Under the pieces are notes generated by a model. That model searched no databases. It was not told the origin of the DNA and saw only the letters and a list, made by a program, of their open reading frames with translations. Positions 18,645 to 26,710 of a DNA stretch of 64,000 nucleotides are shown one piece after another. Both the position numbers and the translations under genes were made by a program. The number at the start of each line of letters is the position of its first letter. Position 1 is the first letter of the stretch. Source of the stretch: Methyloligella sp. (GTDB lineage: Bacteria; Pseudomonadota; Alphaproteobacteria; Rhizobiales; HXMU1428-3); NCBI GenBank assembly GCA_021604645.1, contig BQJJ01000004.1, positions 216,276-280,275 of the forward strand, written 5' to 3'.

Positions 18645-19814
18645 TTAGGATATCACGCTTGAATAAAAATCAATTTCGTATGGGCTCATCAGAGTTAATT
18701 GCTCTAGATTGCTGCTTGGAGGACTAAATTCCTGAAAAGATGGGTAGGCTGACATTACGCTTTTATGCGTATTCGCGATAATAACGAGATAAATTTGTCT
18801 TGGTGTTTGACCAAAAGATTGGCTTAAATTTTCCATGACTTGCATGAGCCAGCTTGATGATTGTGGGTTGAATATGTGTACAACTAATGGTGCTACAGGC
18901 CATTCAACGAGCCGGAAATCACTTGTTATTAGCTCTACCTGGCGCTGTGTCATGAATGTTCTTGGGTATTGGGCGATATTAATGGCTGCATCATCTGCCC
19001 AGTTTCCACGAGATTCAATGCCATAAATTGCTCTGAAATCTCTATGAGATGCTAATAGTACCGTGCGGCCATGACCGGCTTCTGGGTCAACAAAAACATA
19101 ATGACGAAAACTTGCACCTTGTTGGTAAGAGGCAATACAATCAAGAGACCAATCAACAAGCTTTGTAGGTGCGCAAGGTGCGGCTTCTTCTCGTTCTCTT
19201 AATGTTTGTGAGCGGGCCATTGTGCGGTATTTGGCTAATGGATTGAAGAGACGTTGCTCAATTTCGCGGTCATAGCGACGTTGATGCCATGATAAAAAGA
19301 GGTTGCGGCGCATGAAATCCCAGCTTTTTAAATCAAGCTGTGTGCTAACTTTTGCTAACTGCTCTCTTAAAAAGTCGATGATTTTTTCTAGCTTAGCGTC
19401 TGGGTTTAAACGTTCATTTCTGCGTGAGAGCGCTTTTGTTTGCAGATGACTGATGTGTTTTGCGTGTTTTTCATCGCTTTCGGAAATTTCTATTTCTTCT
19501 TCAGCTTCATTGACGGTGCCGATTTCTTCTTCGTTGATATTTGATAATGCCGCTGCTATTTCATAGCGGTGCTTTTCTAGGCGTCGTAAGTTTCTTGCAA
19601 TCGCTAGATCTTGTTCTTGAACGACATCATCACTGAGGCTTGGTTTATTGGGGTCAATAAGGCCGATAAGCTGTTCTTCACCCTCTTGACTAGCTTCATC
19701 GCTCTCATCATTAAGAGCATTTGACGCAGCAAGGGCGTGATTTCCACTCGAACTTTCGAGTTGATCTTCATTTAAGAGATCTAGGTTTTCAGCTTCCATT
19801 TTTACGGTGTTCAT
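18645..19814 (-). CDS. Divergent SAM-methyltransferase-like protein
   Basis: 389 residues. The first about 150 are acidic, low-complexity and probably disordered (runs such as EEEIEISESDEK). The C-terminal half looks like a Rossmann methyltransferase: HYVFVDPEAGHGRTVLLAS resembles SAM motif I, AIYGIESRGNWADDAAINIAQY resembles motif II, and ELITSDFRLVEWP a third strand. No standard catalytic motif (such as NPPY) is seen, so it may be inactive or have a new substrate. A C10/G10 tract lies about 110 bases upstream of the ATG at 19814. Function not assigned. Confidence 0.6.
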   Translation of the reverse strand: MNTVKMEAENLDLLNEDQLESSSGNHALAASNALNDESDEASQEGEEQLIGLIDPNKPSLSDDVVQEQDLAIARNLRRLEKHRYEIAAALSNINEEEIGTVNEAEEEIEISESDEKHAKHISHLQTKALSRRNERLNPDAKLEKIIDFLREQLAKVSTQLDLKSWDFMRRNLFLSWHQRRYDREIEQRLFNPLAKYRTMARSQTLREREEAAPCAPTKLVDWSLDCIASYQQGASFRHYVFVDPEAGHGRTVLLASHRDFRAIYGIESRGNWADDAAINIAQYPRTFMTQRQVELITSDFRLVEWPVAPLVVHIFNPQSSSWLMQVMENLSQSFGQTPRQIYLVIIANTHKSVMSAYPSFQEFSPPSSNLEQLTLMSPYEIDFYSSVIS

Positions 19815-19923
19815 TTACCGTTTGCTCCAAGATGAGTTTCAAACAGTGATTATCAAACTGAATTTAAACAACGAATCACTTTTGCATATTGCTCATTGTC
19901 TCTGAAAGTTTTGCTGAAGAATA

Positions 19924-19933
19924 GGGGGGGGGG
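19924..19933 (+). repeat. Homopolymer of ten G
   Basis: Ten consecutive G on the plus strand (C on the coding strand of both neighbours) in an AT-rich gap between the DUF262 gene and the methyltransferase-like gene. Such tracts are prone to slippage. Confidence 0.9.
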
Positions 19934-20051
19934 CGTTGTAATTTTATTTTTTCCCTGAAAAAGATGCTGCTCTTAAGGGAAGAGTGAATTAGATGTTGCA
20001 ATTTTGGCGCTAAAACATTTAAAAACAGTGTTTTATTTATGCGTTCAGGGT

Positions 20052-21770
20052 CTAGTCTAATGGAAAGCGCCAAATTTTAACAGCTTCTCCCGCCAACCAA
20101 TTTTGCCGTCTATTAATGGCACTTGCTGTCCATTTTTCTTCCTCAAGTATACGGATTGTGATTTCCAGGCAATCTTTAGCGTAGACTTCTTTTTTTGCCT
20201 CAAAATTAGTGTTTCCCAAACGGCGATTTAACTCTGGAGAGATCAGGGTCATATTTCCTAATCGATTGATAAATTTTGTCGCACCGCCAGGGAAGTCTTT
20301 ATTTGGTGTTTTCCAATGATCCAAAAACTTTTTAGGCAAGATATGTTCTAAGTCAGTTTCGGTGCTGGTAGCGCTATATCTTGGCGCTTCTTCATCTGAG
20401 AGGTTGTTGTTGATTTCTGAGAGGATATATCTGGCAAGCACTGTTGATTTGATCGTCTTTTTTGAAAAGGTTGATTGGAATTGGTTATCTTGCGGGTAAA
20501 TATCTTTAAAAAAGAGATTAAAGGCTTCGGCGGCACTTATGTCTTCTTGTTGATTTTTTGTGTTTTCGCGGATCGCATGAGCGGTTCTTATGTAAGTTCG
20601 AAGTAATTCAGCTGTGTTTTTTCCACCGATGGTGCTGAAACGAAAGGTGAAGTTTTTAATCATCAATAAATAATCATAGAACAAATGTGGTGTGTTTTCG
20701 AGAACAGCAAGAAGTAGAATATAGCATTGTTCCGCTCGTATGATGCTGAGATGGTCGAGTTTGTTTTTTATTTCATTAATATTATTAATATCGAGACGCT
20801 GCCAAAGGTCGTGATCAGCGTCGATGATTGCACCGTAATATTCTGAGCTTACTGTGATTTGATCTGAAAGGTGTCTGGCGTCATCTGGGGTTTCAATGCT
20901 TTTTTTAATTGCTGCAAAGAGACCGGCACTTGGGATGGCGCCGTGGTTTGAATTCCAATGATGGCGCAAGAAGCGCATTAATGAGAAGTGGCCGATATTT
21001 AGGCTCATATTTTCCCAGTTGTTTTTCACTATGCTTAAATGTTCTCCGGCTTTTGAGAAAATAAAGTTTTTAAGCAAATCGGCTTCTGAGAGTTCAACGC
21101 CTCTGTTGTTTAGGGCTTCAAATAGGGTGAACGCTCTTAGGTCATCTTCGACATCAATGCGAATGAGAAAGACTTTTTCACGAAGAGCTGTGATGATGCG
21201 GTGTGCTACGGTTTGTAGAGAGGGGCCTTCTTTAATAAGCAGGCCAATCTGTTTGCACATATAGATGTAACAGCGTGCTAATTGTAAATTTGAAGGCGAA
21301 CATGTGTCTTCATCTGCAATGGTTTTTAGAAATTTAGGATCGGTTGCAGAAATGATGTGATGCTCGAAAAAGGATCTGTCATTTAAATTCAAGATAAGGT
21401 TGGGTTGTTGACCATTTAGCGTATAGTCAGGCCTGTTTAGAAAATCTTGTGATAAAAGATTGGCAAGTTCTGTTTCATCTTCAGATTGCAAATGCCATTT
21501 GAGAGCGCAGATGAGAATGGTTGTCGTTGTAACCCTTTGTTGGCCATCGATTAGGGTTAGGTCTGGATTTGTTGAGTTGTCTATGACAACGGAGCCCAGG
21601 AAATATTCGTCTGCGCAGCCTTTGAAAGTTTCTTGTATGTCCATCCAAAGATCGGCATAATTTTCTTCATCCCAGGCATAGTTGCGTTGGTATGGTGGAA
21701 TGACGAGTTTGCCATTTGATCTGAGTAATTCACCGATGGAGGTGATCTGACTGGATATAGCTGAAGACAT
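20052..21770 (-). CDS. DUF262 + DUF1524 protein (GmrSD-like type IV restriction enzyme)
   Basis: 572 residues. The N-terminal DUF262 (ParB/Srx-like fold) shows VIPPYQRNYAWDEENYADLW, FLGSVVIDN and LIDGQQRVTTTTILICALKW (DGQQR motif near 75). The C-terminal DUF1524 HNH-type nuclease shows DLEHILPKKFLDHW and NRLGNMTLISPELNRRLGN, with the His and Asn ligands in place. The single-chain order GmrS-GmrD is that of type IV enzymes that cut glucosylated or otherwise modified phage DNA using a nucleotide. It stands alone, divergent from a symporter gene, without other defence genes nearby. Activity and modification specificity are inferred from the family only. Confidence 0.88.
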   Translation of the reverse strand: MSSAISSQITSIGELLRSNGKLVIPPYQRNYAWDEENYADLWMDIQETFKGCADEYFLGSVVIDNSTNPDLTLIDGQQRVTTTTILICALKWHLQSEDETELANLLSQDFLNRPDYTLNGQQPNLILNLNDRSFFEHHIISATDPKFLKTIADEDTCSPSNLQLARCYIYMCKQIGLLIKEGPSLQTVAHRIITALREKVFLIRIDVEDDLRAFTLFEALNNRGVELSEADLLKNFIFSKAGEHLSIVKNNWENMSLNIGHFSLMRFLRHHWNSNHGAIPSAGLFAAIKKSIETPDDARHLSDQITVSSEYYGAIIDADHDLWQRLDINNINEIKNKLDHLSIIRAEQCYILLLAVLENTPHLFYDYLLMIKNFTFRFSTIGGKNTAELLRTYIRTAHAIRENTKNQQEDISAAEAFNLFFKDIYPQDNQFQSTFSKKTIKSTVLARYILSEINNNLSDEEAPRYSATSTETDLEHILPKKFLDHWKTPNKDFPGGATKFINRLGNMTLISPELNRRLGNTNFEAKKEVYAKDCLEITIRILEEEKWTASAINRRQNWLAGEAVKIWRFPLD

Positions 21771-21903
21771 AAGGTTTTTTATTTTATCTATTGAAGTGCA
21801 ATTTTGTTTTTTTCTATTGGGCCTGTTTTATACTTTGTCGTCAAGTGATATTCAGGGTAGTTTTTGACTAAAAGCAAAGTAATAAAAATTTAGGAGAGTG
21901 GTT

Positions 21904-23400
21904 ATGGGTGAGGGCTCAATTCTTTTTATAGGTGTGTTTGCTGCGTTCTATTTTATGGTTTTATTAGCGTCGCAAATGCGGCTTCGCTCGCAACCATCTT
22001 CATTGTCTGAATTTTTTGTCGCTTCTCGTAATATTAAGCTGCCCGCAGCGATTGCAACTTTGGGGGCCACAGAGATTGGCCTAATTACAATCGCTTATAA
22101 TGCGCAGACAGGCTTTGGTGCCGGGTTTTCGGCTTTTCATATTGGTGTTGCTGCATTTATTGGTTGTTTGTTTGTTGGTTTAACCGGGTTTATTGTCGGG
22201 CCTTTGCGGCGTAGCGGCGTTCTTACTGTCCCAGAATTTTACGAACAACGTTTTGGCCGTGATATTCGGCTTTTCGGTGGGATCATTATGGTCTTGGCTG
22301 GTGTCCTTAATATGGGTTTGTTCCTGAAAGTTGCGGCTCTTTATATCTTGCCCCTATTACCTCCTGAAATAGGAAATGCTTCCATTGAAGTGATTATGGT
22401 TGTTCTCATTGCTATTGCGGTTTCTTATACGGCTTTTGGTGGCATGCGGGCGGTTATTGTTACCGATATTATTCAATTTTGTCTTATGGCAATTGGGTTG
22501 ATTGGGATTTTGATATATCTCACTGGGGTCGTGCCGCTTTCTGAAGCCGTTGAAACTGTGCAGCGAGTAAAAGGAGACGAAGGGTTTAATCCGCTCTTAG
22601 CAAAAGATTTCGGGGTTGATTATATTTTGTGGATGGTGATTGTCGCGGGGATTGTTAGTTCCGCTGTTTGGCCAACTGCACTGAGCCGTGCGCTTTGTAT
22701 TGAGAATGAGAAAACTACAAAGCAAGCTTATCTGGTCTCTTCTGTTTTGTTTGCTGGTCGGATGATTTTGCCGGCTCTGTTGGGTATCCTTGCTTTTAGT
22801 TTTTATGCGCGCTCTGGTGCTGATGCGACCAACTTGGTTGGTGATGCAAAACTGGCGGCGACGGCTCAATTTATGGCTGATGTTTTACCGCCCTGGATTA
22901 TTGGATTAACGGTTGTTGTTTTCTTTGCTTCTTTTATGTCGACCCAAGATGGTTATTTGTTTTGTTGGGCGAGTGTTTTGTCACGGGATATTTTAGGTGT
23001 GATTACGGGTAAAGTTGATGATGAGGGATACCAGAAGAAATGGACGCGTATCTTTATTGTTTTAATTGCGCTCTATGAGCTTTATTGGGGGCTTATCTAT
23101 TCTGGGACAGAAGATGTTTGGAAATATATTGCCATCACTGGCTCAATATATTTTTGTTCAGGTATCGTTTTGTTGGCTGGCGGGCTCTATTGGAAAGGCG
23201 CCACTCGATTTGGAGCTTGGTGCGCGTTGATCCTCGGGTTTTCGGCACTCTTTGCACTTGGGCCGATAAAAGAGGCCACTGTTTTTTCTAGCTGGAGCGA
23301 GCCTCAGATCGGGTTTTTCTCGATTGGTTTGTCTATTTTTGGGTTGGTTGCGGGCTCTTATTTTGAGCGTTTTTTCTTCCAAAAGCCTATTTCTAGCTAA
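21904..23400 (+). CDS. Sodium:solute symporter family protein
   Basis: About 498 residues with 13 hydrophobic segments, the SSF (LeuT-fold) pattern. Family landmarks are LSEFFVASRNIKLPAAIATLGATEIGLITIAYNAQTGFGAGFSAFHIG near the N-terminus, SYTAFGGMRAVIVTDIIQFCLM (the SSF signature) around residue 180, and FASFMSTQDGYLFCWASVLSRDI with the Na2-site Ser residues near 345. It imports an organic solute with sodium; the substrate cannot be named. ATG 21904 has TAGGAGAG eight bases upstream; an upstream in-frame GTG at 21898 is less likely. Confidence 0.87.
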   Translation: MGEGSILFIGVFAAFYFMVLLASQMRLRSQPSSLSEFFVASRNIKLPAAIATLGATEIGLITIAYNAQTGFGAGFSAFHIGVAAFIGCLFVGLTGFIVGPLRRSGVLTVPEFYEQRFGRDIRLFGGIIMVLAGVLNMGLFLKVAALYILPLLPPEIGNASIEVIMVVLIAIAVSYTAFGGMRAVIVTDIIQFCLMAIGLIGILIYLTGVVPLSEAVETVQRVKGDEGFNPLLAKDFGVDYILWMVIVAGIVSSAVWPTALSRALCIENEKTTKQAYLVSSVLFAGRMILPALLGILAFSFYARSGADATNLVGDAKLAATAQFMADVLPPWIIGLTVVVFFASFMSTQDGYLFCWASVLSRDILGVITGKVDDEGYQKKWTRIFIVLIALYELYWGLIYSGTEDVWKYIAITGSIYFCSGIVLLAGGLYWKGATRFGAWCALILGFSALFALGPIKEATVFSSWSEPQIGFFSIGLSIFGLVAGSYFERFFFQKPISS

Positions 23401-23647
23401 TTGGGGAGTGGTTTGAGCCCTTGAATTTGCTGATTCTCGGTTTAAATTTTGTGGCTAAACTAACCTTATTTTGGCTAAATAGCTGGTGAAAAGCTGGTTT
23501 TAGAGGTTGGTGGGCCACTTTTAAGGGCTATATCCACTAGAAAATGCATTTTCTTAGCGAATTTCTTTGTATTTTTTACTTTTTGTCTGCTAAAGGGGTA
23601 GGCAACTGAAGTTTACCAATAAAATGAAAACGTTAAGGAGAGTTATC

Positions 23648-23857
23648 ATGTCAACTGAAGCAGATCACAAAGCGATCGTTGTATTTAAAGAAGGCACAAC
23701 ATTGAATGTTGAAGGTCGTAAGTACCACATCAATAAACTTGTGAAAGCAGTTCAAGAAGGTGGCAAAGGCGTGCATGTTCAAGACACTGGCGCTAATGGT
23801 GGCTCTATTGCTATCGTTCCAACTGAAGTTGCTGCTATTCACGTTGAAAAGCTTTAA
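23648..23857 (+). CDS. Small conserved-looking protein of unknown function
   Basis: 69 residues from ATG 23648, which has a strong AAGGAGAG Shine-Dalgarno. Sequence is beta-rich with VVFKEGTTLNVEGRKYHINKLVKAVQEGGKGVHVQD and no signal peptide or membrane segment. Codon use looks like a well-expressed gene (for example GTT, GGT, AAC) and it ends at a strong intrinsic terminator, so it is probably an abundant monocistronic product. I do not recognise the family. Confidence 0.75.
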   Translation: MSTEADHKAIVVFKEGTTLNVEGRKYHINKLVKAVQEGGKGVHVQDTGANGGSIAIVPTEVAAIHVEKL

Positions 23858-23914
23858 GCTTTTCTAATGTGAATGAGTGAATGAGCCGGTTTTATTTCCG
23901 CGCTCAGTTTATTC

Positions 23915-23952
23915 AAAAAAAGTCCCCATCAAGAAATTGATGGGGACTTTTT
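23915..23952 (+). terminator. Intrinsic terminator
   Basis: AGTCCCCATCAA-GAAA-TTGATGGGGACT, a 12-bp perfect stem followed by six T, 58 bases after the stop of the small protein gene; the preceding A-run makes it usable in both directions. Confidence 0.93.
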
Positions 23953-23957
23953 TATTT

Positions 23958-24074
23958 CTCACGGCTATTCTATGAGCTAATGCTCAAAGGCCTCCGAAGG
24001 GGCGGTGCTTGCGCCGGGCTGCGCTGGCGCTTCGCCATGCCCTGACGCTGAAAAGGCGTCATTCCTTCTTCGTG
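23958..24074 (+). repeat. Family-2 multi-hairpin repeat, full copy B
   Basis: CTCACGGCTATTC, hairpin GAGC-TAAT-GCTC, CCTCCGAAGGGGCGGTGCTT, GGTGC/GCGCC (one G.U), GGC-GCTTC-GCC, CATGCCC, hairpin TGACGC/GCGTCA, CCTTCTTCG. Stems differ in sequence from copies A and C but stay paired. It lies between convergent genes, directly after an intrinsic terminator. Confidence 0.8.
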
Positions 24075-24088
24075 AAAGTCATTTGTTG

Positions 24089-24115
24089 TTTCGGATGCCA
24101 AACAGGCATCCGAAA
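24089..24115. other. 11-bp perfect palindromic stem downstream of cbiM-like gene
   Basis: TTTCGGATGCC-AAACA-GGCATCCGAAA. It sits 15 bases past the stop of the minus-strand permease gene. No T-run follows on the minus strand, so it may be a 3'-end stabiliser or a Rho-assisted terminator; the GATGC/GCATC core is the same as in family-1 stems. Confidence 0.65.
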
Positions 24116-24129
24116 TAATTGTCGTGAAT

Positions 24130-24810
24130 TTAGCCTGCTGCTGAGTATAGTCTTTTTTCTACCAGAGGGCTGTTTTGGAATTGGTGAGCGGTTTTCGCGA
24201 TTGCTAGTACTGCTAAATCAACAAGTGGTTCAATGATGATCACTGTTAGGTATGCTGCTCCAAAACTAGCTACTTGTGCGACATTCTCAGCTCCAAACCC
24301 TTGACCATAAAACGCCCAAAATGCGACCCAAGCGATAATGCCACCTTGATAGGCGGTTGATAGCGCAAGAGCATGGCGATATTGGATGTCTTTGTAAGCG
24401 GTGTGTTCTGGAATGATTTGTTTGGCTAACGCGCTCATAGCAAATAGAGGTACTAAGAGTGTTGTTAAATTGATGCCGTATTGTGGTAGATCAGCAGGAG
24501 CGAATAACGCGCCTTGTAACAATAAACCTGCCGCTAAGCCAATGGCTGTTGGTGCCAATCCGAATAAAAGGAATAAAGTAGAGCCCATAATGAGATGGAC
24601 TTCAGAAACTCCAATAGGATGATGAGGTAAGACCTCAAAATAACAAAATACAATAAGGCTGGTGATGATGCTTCTTATTAGGAGTGAGAAGGCTCCATCT
24701 TTTTTTATGGTATCTATCGCGACTTTACCGACGAGACCTAATGAGCCAACTGCTGTTGCATAGCTCAATGTTATTTTTGCCCCTTCAACAATTCCAGGTT
24801 CAATATGCAT
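24130..24810 (-). CDS. CbiM-like ECF transporter permease (predicted cobalt uptake)
   Basis: About 226 residues from ATG 24810, chosen because the CbiM family needs a free Met-His N-terminus for metal binding and the protein then begins MHIEPGIVEGAKITLSYATA; GAAGGA lies just upstream. Seven hydrophobic segments follow, including VLPHHPIGVSEVHLIMGSTLFLLFGLAPTAIGLAAGLLLQG with His residues typical of the metal path. CbiM with CbiN/Q/O imports Co2+ or Ni2+. No cbiQ or cbiO is nearby, so it acts alone or with subunits encoded elsewhere. The cobalamin riboswitch in its leader makes cobalt the likely substrate. Confidence 0.85.
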   Translation of the reverse strand: MHIEPGIVEGAKITLSYATAVGSLGLVGKVAIDTIKKDGAFSLLIRSIITSLIVFCYFEVLPHHPIGVSEVHLIMGSTLFLLFGLAPTAIGLAAGLLLQGALFAPADLPQYGINLTTLLVPLFAMSALAKQIIPEHTAYKDIQYRHALALSTAYQGGIIAWVAFWAFYGQGFGAENVAQVASFGAAYLTVIIIEPLVDLAVLAIAKTAHQFQNSPLVEKRLYSAAG

Positions 24811-24974
24811 GTTTTTTCCTTCACATAACTGTGCACTTACCCCGTGCACTCGGTGTTAAAATACAAGCATTTTGGAAGAGAAATTGTCATAAGATGACTT
24901 TGCATTGATAGAGATGGACCAATGCTTCATGCCCCTAATGACCACTGCCCTCCGCAATGCCAAATGGTTCATTT

Positions 24975-25190
24975 CAGGTCGGTCTCCGGACTTGTGAGTG
25001 CCTTTTTACGGGCTAAGATAAACTGCCTTCCCACATTTGTTTCTAAGAGGTTGTCTCTTGTTGACGAATGCAGTGGCTTTTTGTTTATCGCAACTCACCT
25101 ACCGTTGCGGGGGCAGTGCCAGATTTGCCATTTAATTGATTAAATGGCGCACAGGCTTCCCAGTTATTTCATTTGTCGGAACATCTCACT
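24975..25190 (-). ncRNA. Cobalamin riboswitch
   Basis: On the minus strand the leader of the permease gene contains, in order, GGGAAGCCTGTGCGCC, CTGGCACTGCCCCCGCAACG, the B12-box type GCCACTG, GTGGGAAGGC, then GGCACTCACAAGTCCGGAGA. These are the ordered conserved blocks of the class I cobalamin riboswitch. Two small hairpins (GCATTG/CAATGC at 24902-24925 and GTCAT/ATGAC at 24887-24899) lie between aptamer and start codon and could be the expression platform. It is expected to switch the permease off when adenosylcobalamin is plentiful. Confidence 0.93.
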
Positions 25191-25328
25191 AAGAAGTAAG
25201 TGTGCTCTGGCGATTTCATGAAAATCCCTGAATTGAACTGAGACACTAGGTCTTTGATTATGGTCTGTCAAACTAATTGAGCTATGGGAAGTTTTTACTA
25301 GGGCTGTGAAGGAATGATGAATAAGCAA

Positions 25329-25361
25329 AAAAAGGACAAAGCTTAATGCCTTGTCCTTTTT
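25329..25361 (-). terminator. Intrinsic terminator
   Basis: AAAAAGGACAA and TTGTCCTTTTT pair across an 11-base loop; on the minus strand it ends TTGTCCTTTTTTT. It terminates the peptidoglycan-binding protein gene after the family-1 cluster. Confidence 0.85.
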
Positions 25362-25365
25362 GTTG

Positions 25366-25510
25366 GCGCTTCAGATTGCCCACTAGCAACCGCGCTATTG
25401 TATGCGCTTCAGGTTGCTCTCTTTAGTGAGCCTTCAGTTGCCTACTAGCAACCGGCTTAACCAACCGTGCTTTACATTTGCGCTTTAGGTTGCCCATAAC
25501 CAACCGCGCT
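25366..25510 (+). repeat. Family-1 cluster: simple, nested, simple
   Basis: Units at 25366-25396 (stem GATTGC/GCAACC with loop CCACTA), 25404-25470 (outer GGTTG/CAACC around an inner GTTGC-CTACTA-GCAAC) and 25480-25510 (GGTTG-CCCATAAC-CAACC). The cluster lies between the stop of the peptidoglycan-binding gene and its terminator, so it is part of that transcript's 3' UTR. Confidence 0.78.
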
Positions 25511-25513
25511 GTA

Positions 25514-26248
25514 TTAGTTTGAACAGTCGATTGTGACGTCGAATTTTCTGATGTTGTTAGCTTCGTTGCTTTCTTCGATCAGATTGTATGGATCAACTTG
25601 AGCATAAAGCGTTACTTTAGTTACGCCATTGGCACCTGTTGCATTATCGAATTCTTGAATGCCAGCTTCTTTAATAAGTTTTTGAAATTGAGCTGTTGTT
25701 AGAGTGCCTGTTCGTGCTGCGCCTTGGTCACCTTGGAAGGCACGAATTGCTGTGCGCGTGTTAGAACCAATCACACCATCAATGCCTCTTGGGTCAAAGC
25801 CTAATTTTGAAAGAGCCGTTTGGATGGTTGCTGCACGGTTACGGTTTGATAGTTGTTTTTGTGCGGCTTGTAGTTGTCCTTTAGAAATTGAAAGGAAAAA
25901 ACGACCTTTTTTCAAAACACCTTTAGCAAGCTCAAACGCTAGGCCTTCTTGATCAAGTGGCTTTAGATTTGCTTTCTCTTTGATTTTTGCAATCATGTCG
26001 ATGTTTTCTGGAACCCAAACAGCCAGAATTGAGCGAAATGTTTCTGAGAGACCAAAAGAAGCGGCTTCAGTACCAATGTTTTTAATTGCGATACGGCCAG
26101 AAGCAAGAGGTTCGCTTGTGAGGCAAGAGCCAGCGTAAATGCGGCTGTCTTTTTCATTGATTACCAGGTCAGGCTGAGCGTTCGCTGGCGCAGCGCTTGA
26201 TAGGCTTAAAGAGAATAGTAGTGCGCCAAGCAAACCTACTTTTTTCAT
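25514..26248 (-). CDS. Secreted peptidoglycan-binding domain protein
   Basis: About 244 residues from ATG 26248 (AAGGAG nine bases upstream). Signal peptide MKKVGLLGALLFSLSLSSAAPANAQ, cleaved after ANA. N-terminal mature half (about 27-110) has a CARDB-like beta pattern (PDLVINEKDSRIYAGSCLTSEPLASGRIAIKNIG). Around 135-190 is a PG_binding_1 domain: IQTALSKLGFDPRGIDGVIGSNTRTAIRAFQGDQG. The C-terminus returns to a CARDB-like strand (VDPYNLIEESNEANNIRKFDV). It is probably periplasmic and binds murein. Partner enzyme not seen nearby. Confidence 0.82.
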   Translation of the reverse strand: MKKVGLLGALLFSLSLSSAAPANAQPDLVINEKDSRIYAGSCLTSEPLASGRIAIKNIGTEAASFGLSETFRSILAVWVPENIDMIAKIKEKANLKPLDQEGLAFELAKGVLKKGRFFLSISKGQLQAAQKQLSNRNRAATIQTALSKLGFDPRGIDGVIGSNTRTAIRAFQGDQGAARTGTLTTAQFQKLIKEAGIQEFDNATGANGVTKVTLYAQVDPYNLIEESNEANNIRKFDVTIDCSN

Positions 26249-26710
26249 TGAAAAGTGCTCCTTCGTCATGACACTTTACTCCGTTCTTTCTTTAGTTTTG
26301 GTTCTATTAAAATCTTGATTATCTAGTAGGAAGCTCTTGAATTGCCTTACTTGTTTTGACAAAATTATCCTGATTTCTATGCCTAAAAAAAGCGGTCAGT
26401 ATAAAATTTGTAAAATTTCTGCAAAATCCCGTAGAAATCCCCTTATTCTGATCAGTGCCATAATGAGGCCTTTTTTGCAAGTTTTCCATTCGCATTCAAT
26501 TGGTTATTAACATTGATTAGTATCAAGGTTTGATATTTTAGCCTCACTTTTTTCGTTTTTGCTCAGTTCTGAGGGAATTTTATCGATTTTGGGGAGTTTT
26601 TTGTTTTTCTTTAATGAGGCCATTTGGTGGTTTGTTAAAGTGAAAATTGATTTCAAGGGGGGAAGGTTTTCGATTTTTAGCTATTTTTTTGTAAAATGCG
26701 GTTAATGTGC
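26249..26710. other. AT-rich intergenic region
   Basis: A 460-base gap upstream of the peptidoglycan-binding gene and downstream of the VWA gene, both on the minus strand. No ORF with a ribosome-binding site, repeat or RNA gene is visible. It should carry the promoter of the secreted protein. Confidence 0.5.

Noticed and set aside
19876..20073. 65-codon minus-strand ORF containing the C10 tract
   Set aside because: It overlaps the end of the DUF262 gene, has no clear ribosome-binding site and no recognisable sequence; changes in tract length would not join it to a known gene.
25366..25510. CRISPR-like array
   Set aside because: The three units are palindromic, of unequal length and spacing, with one nested in another, and no cas gene is near. 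They belong to a dispersed repeat family.
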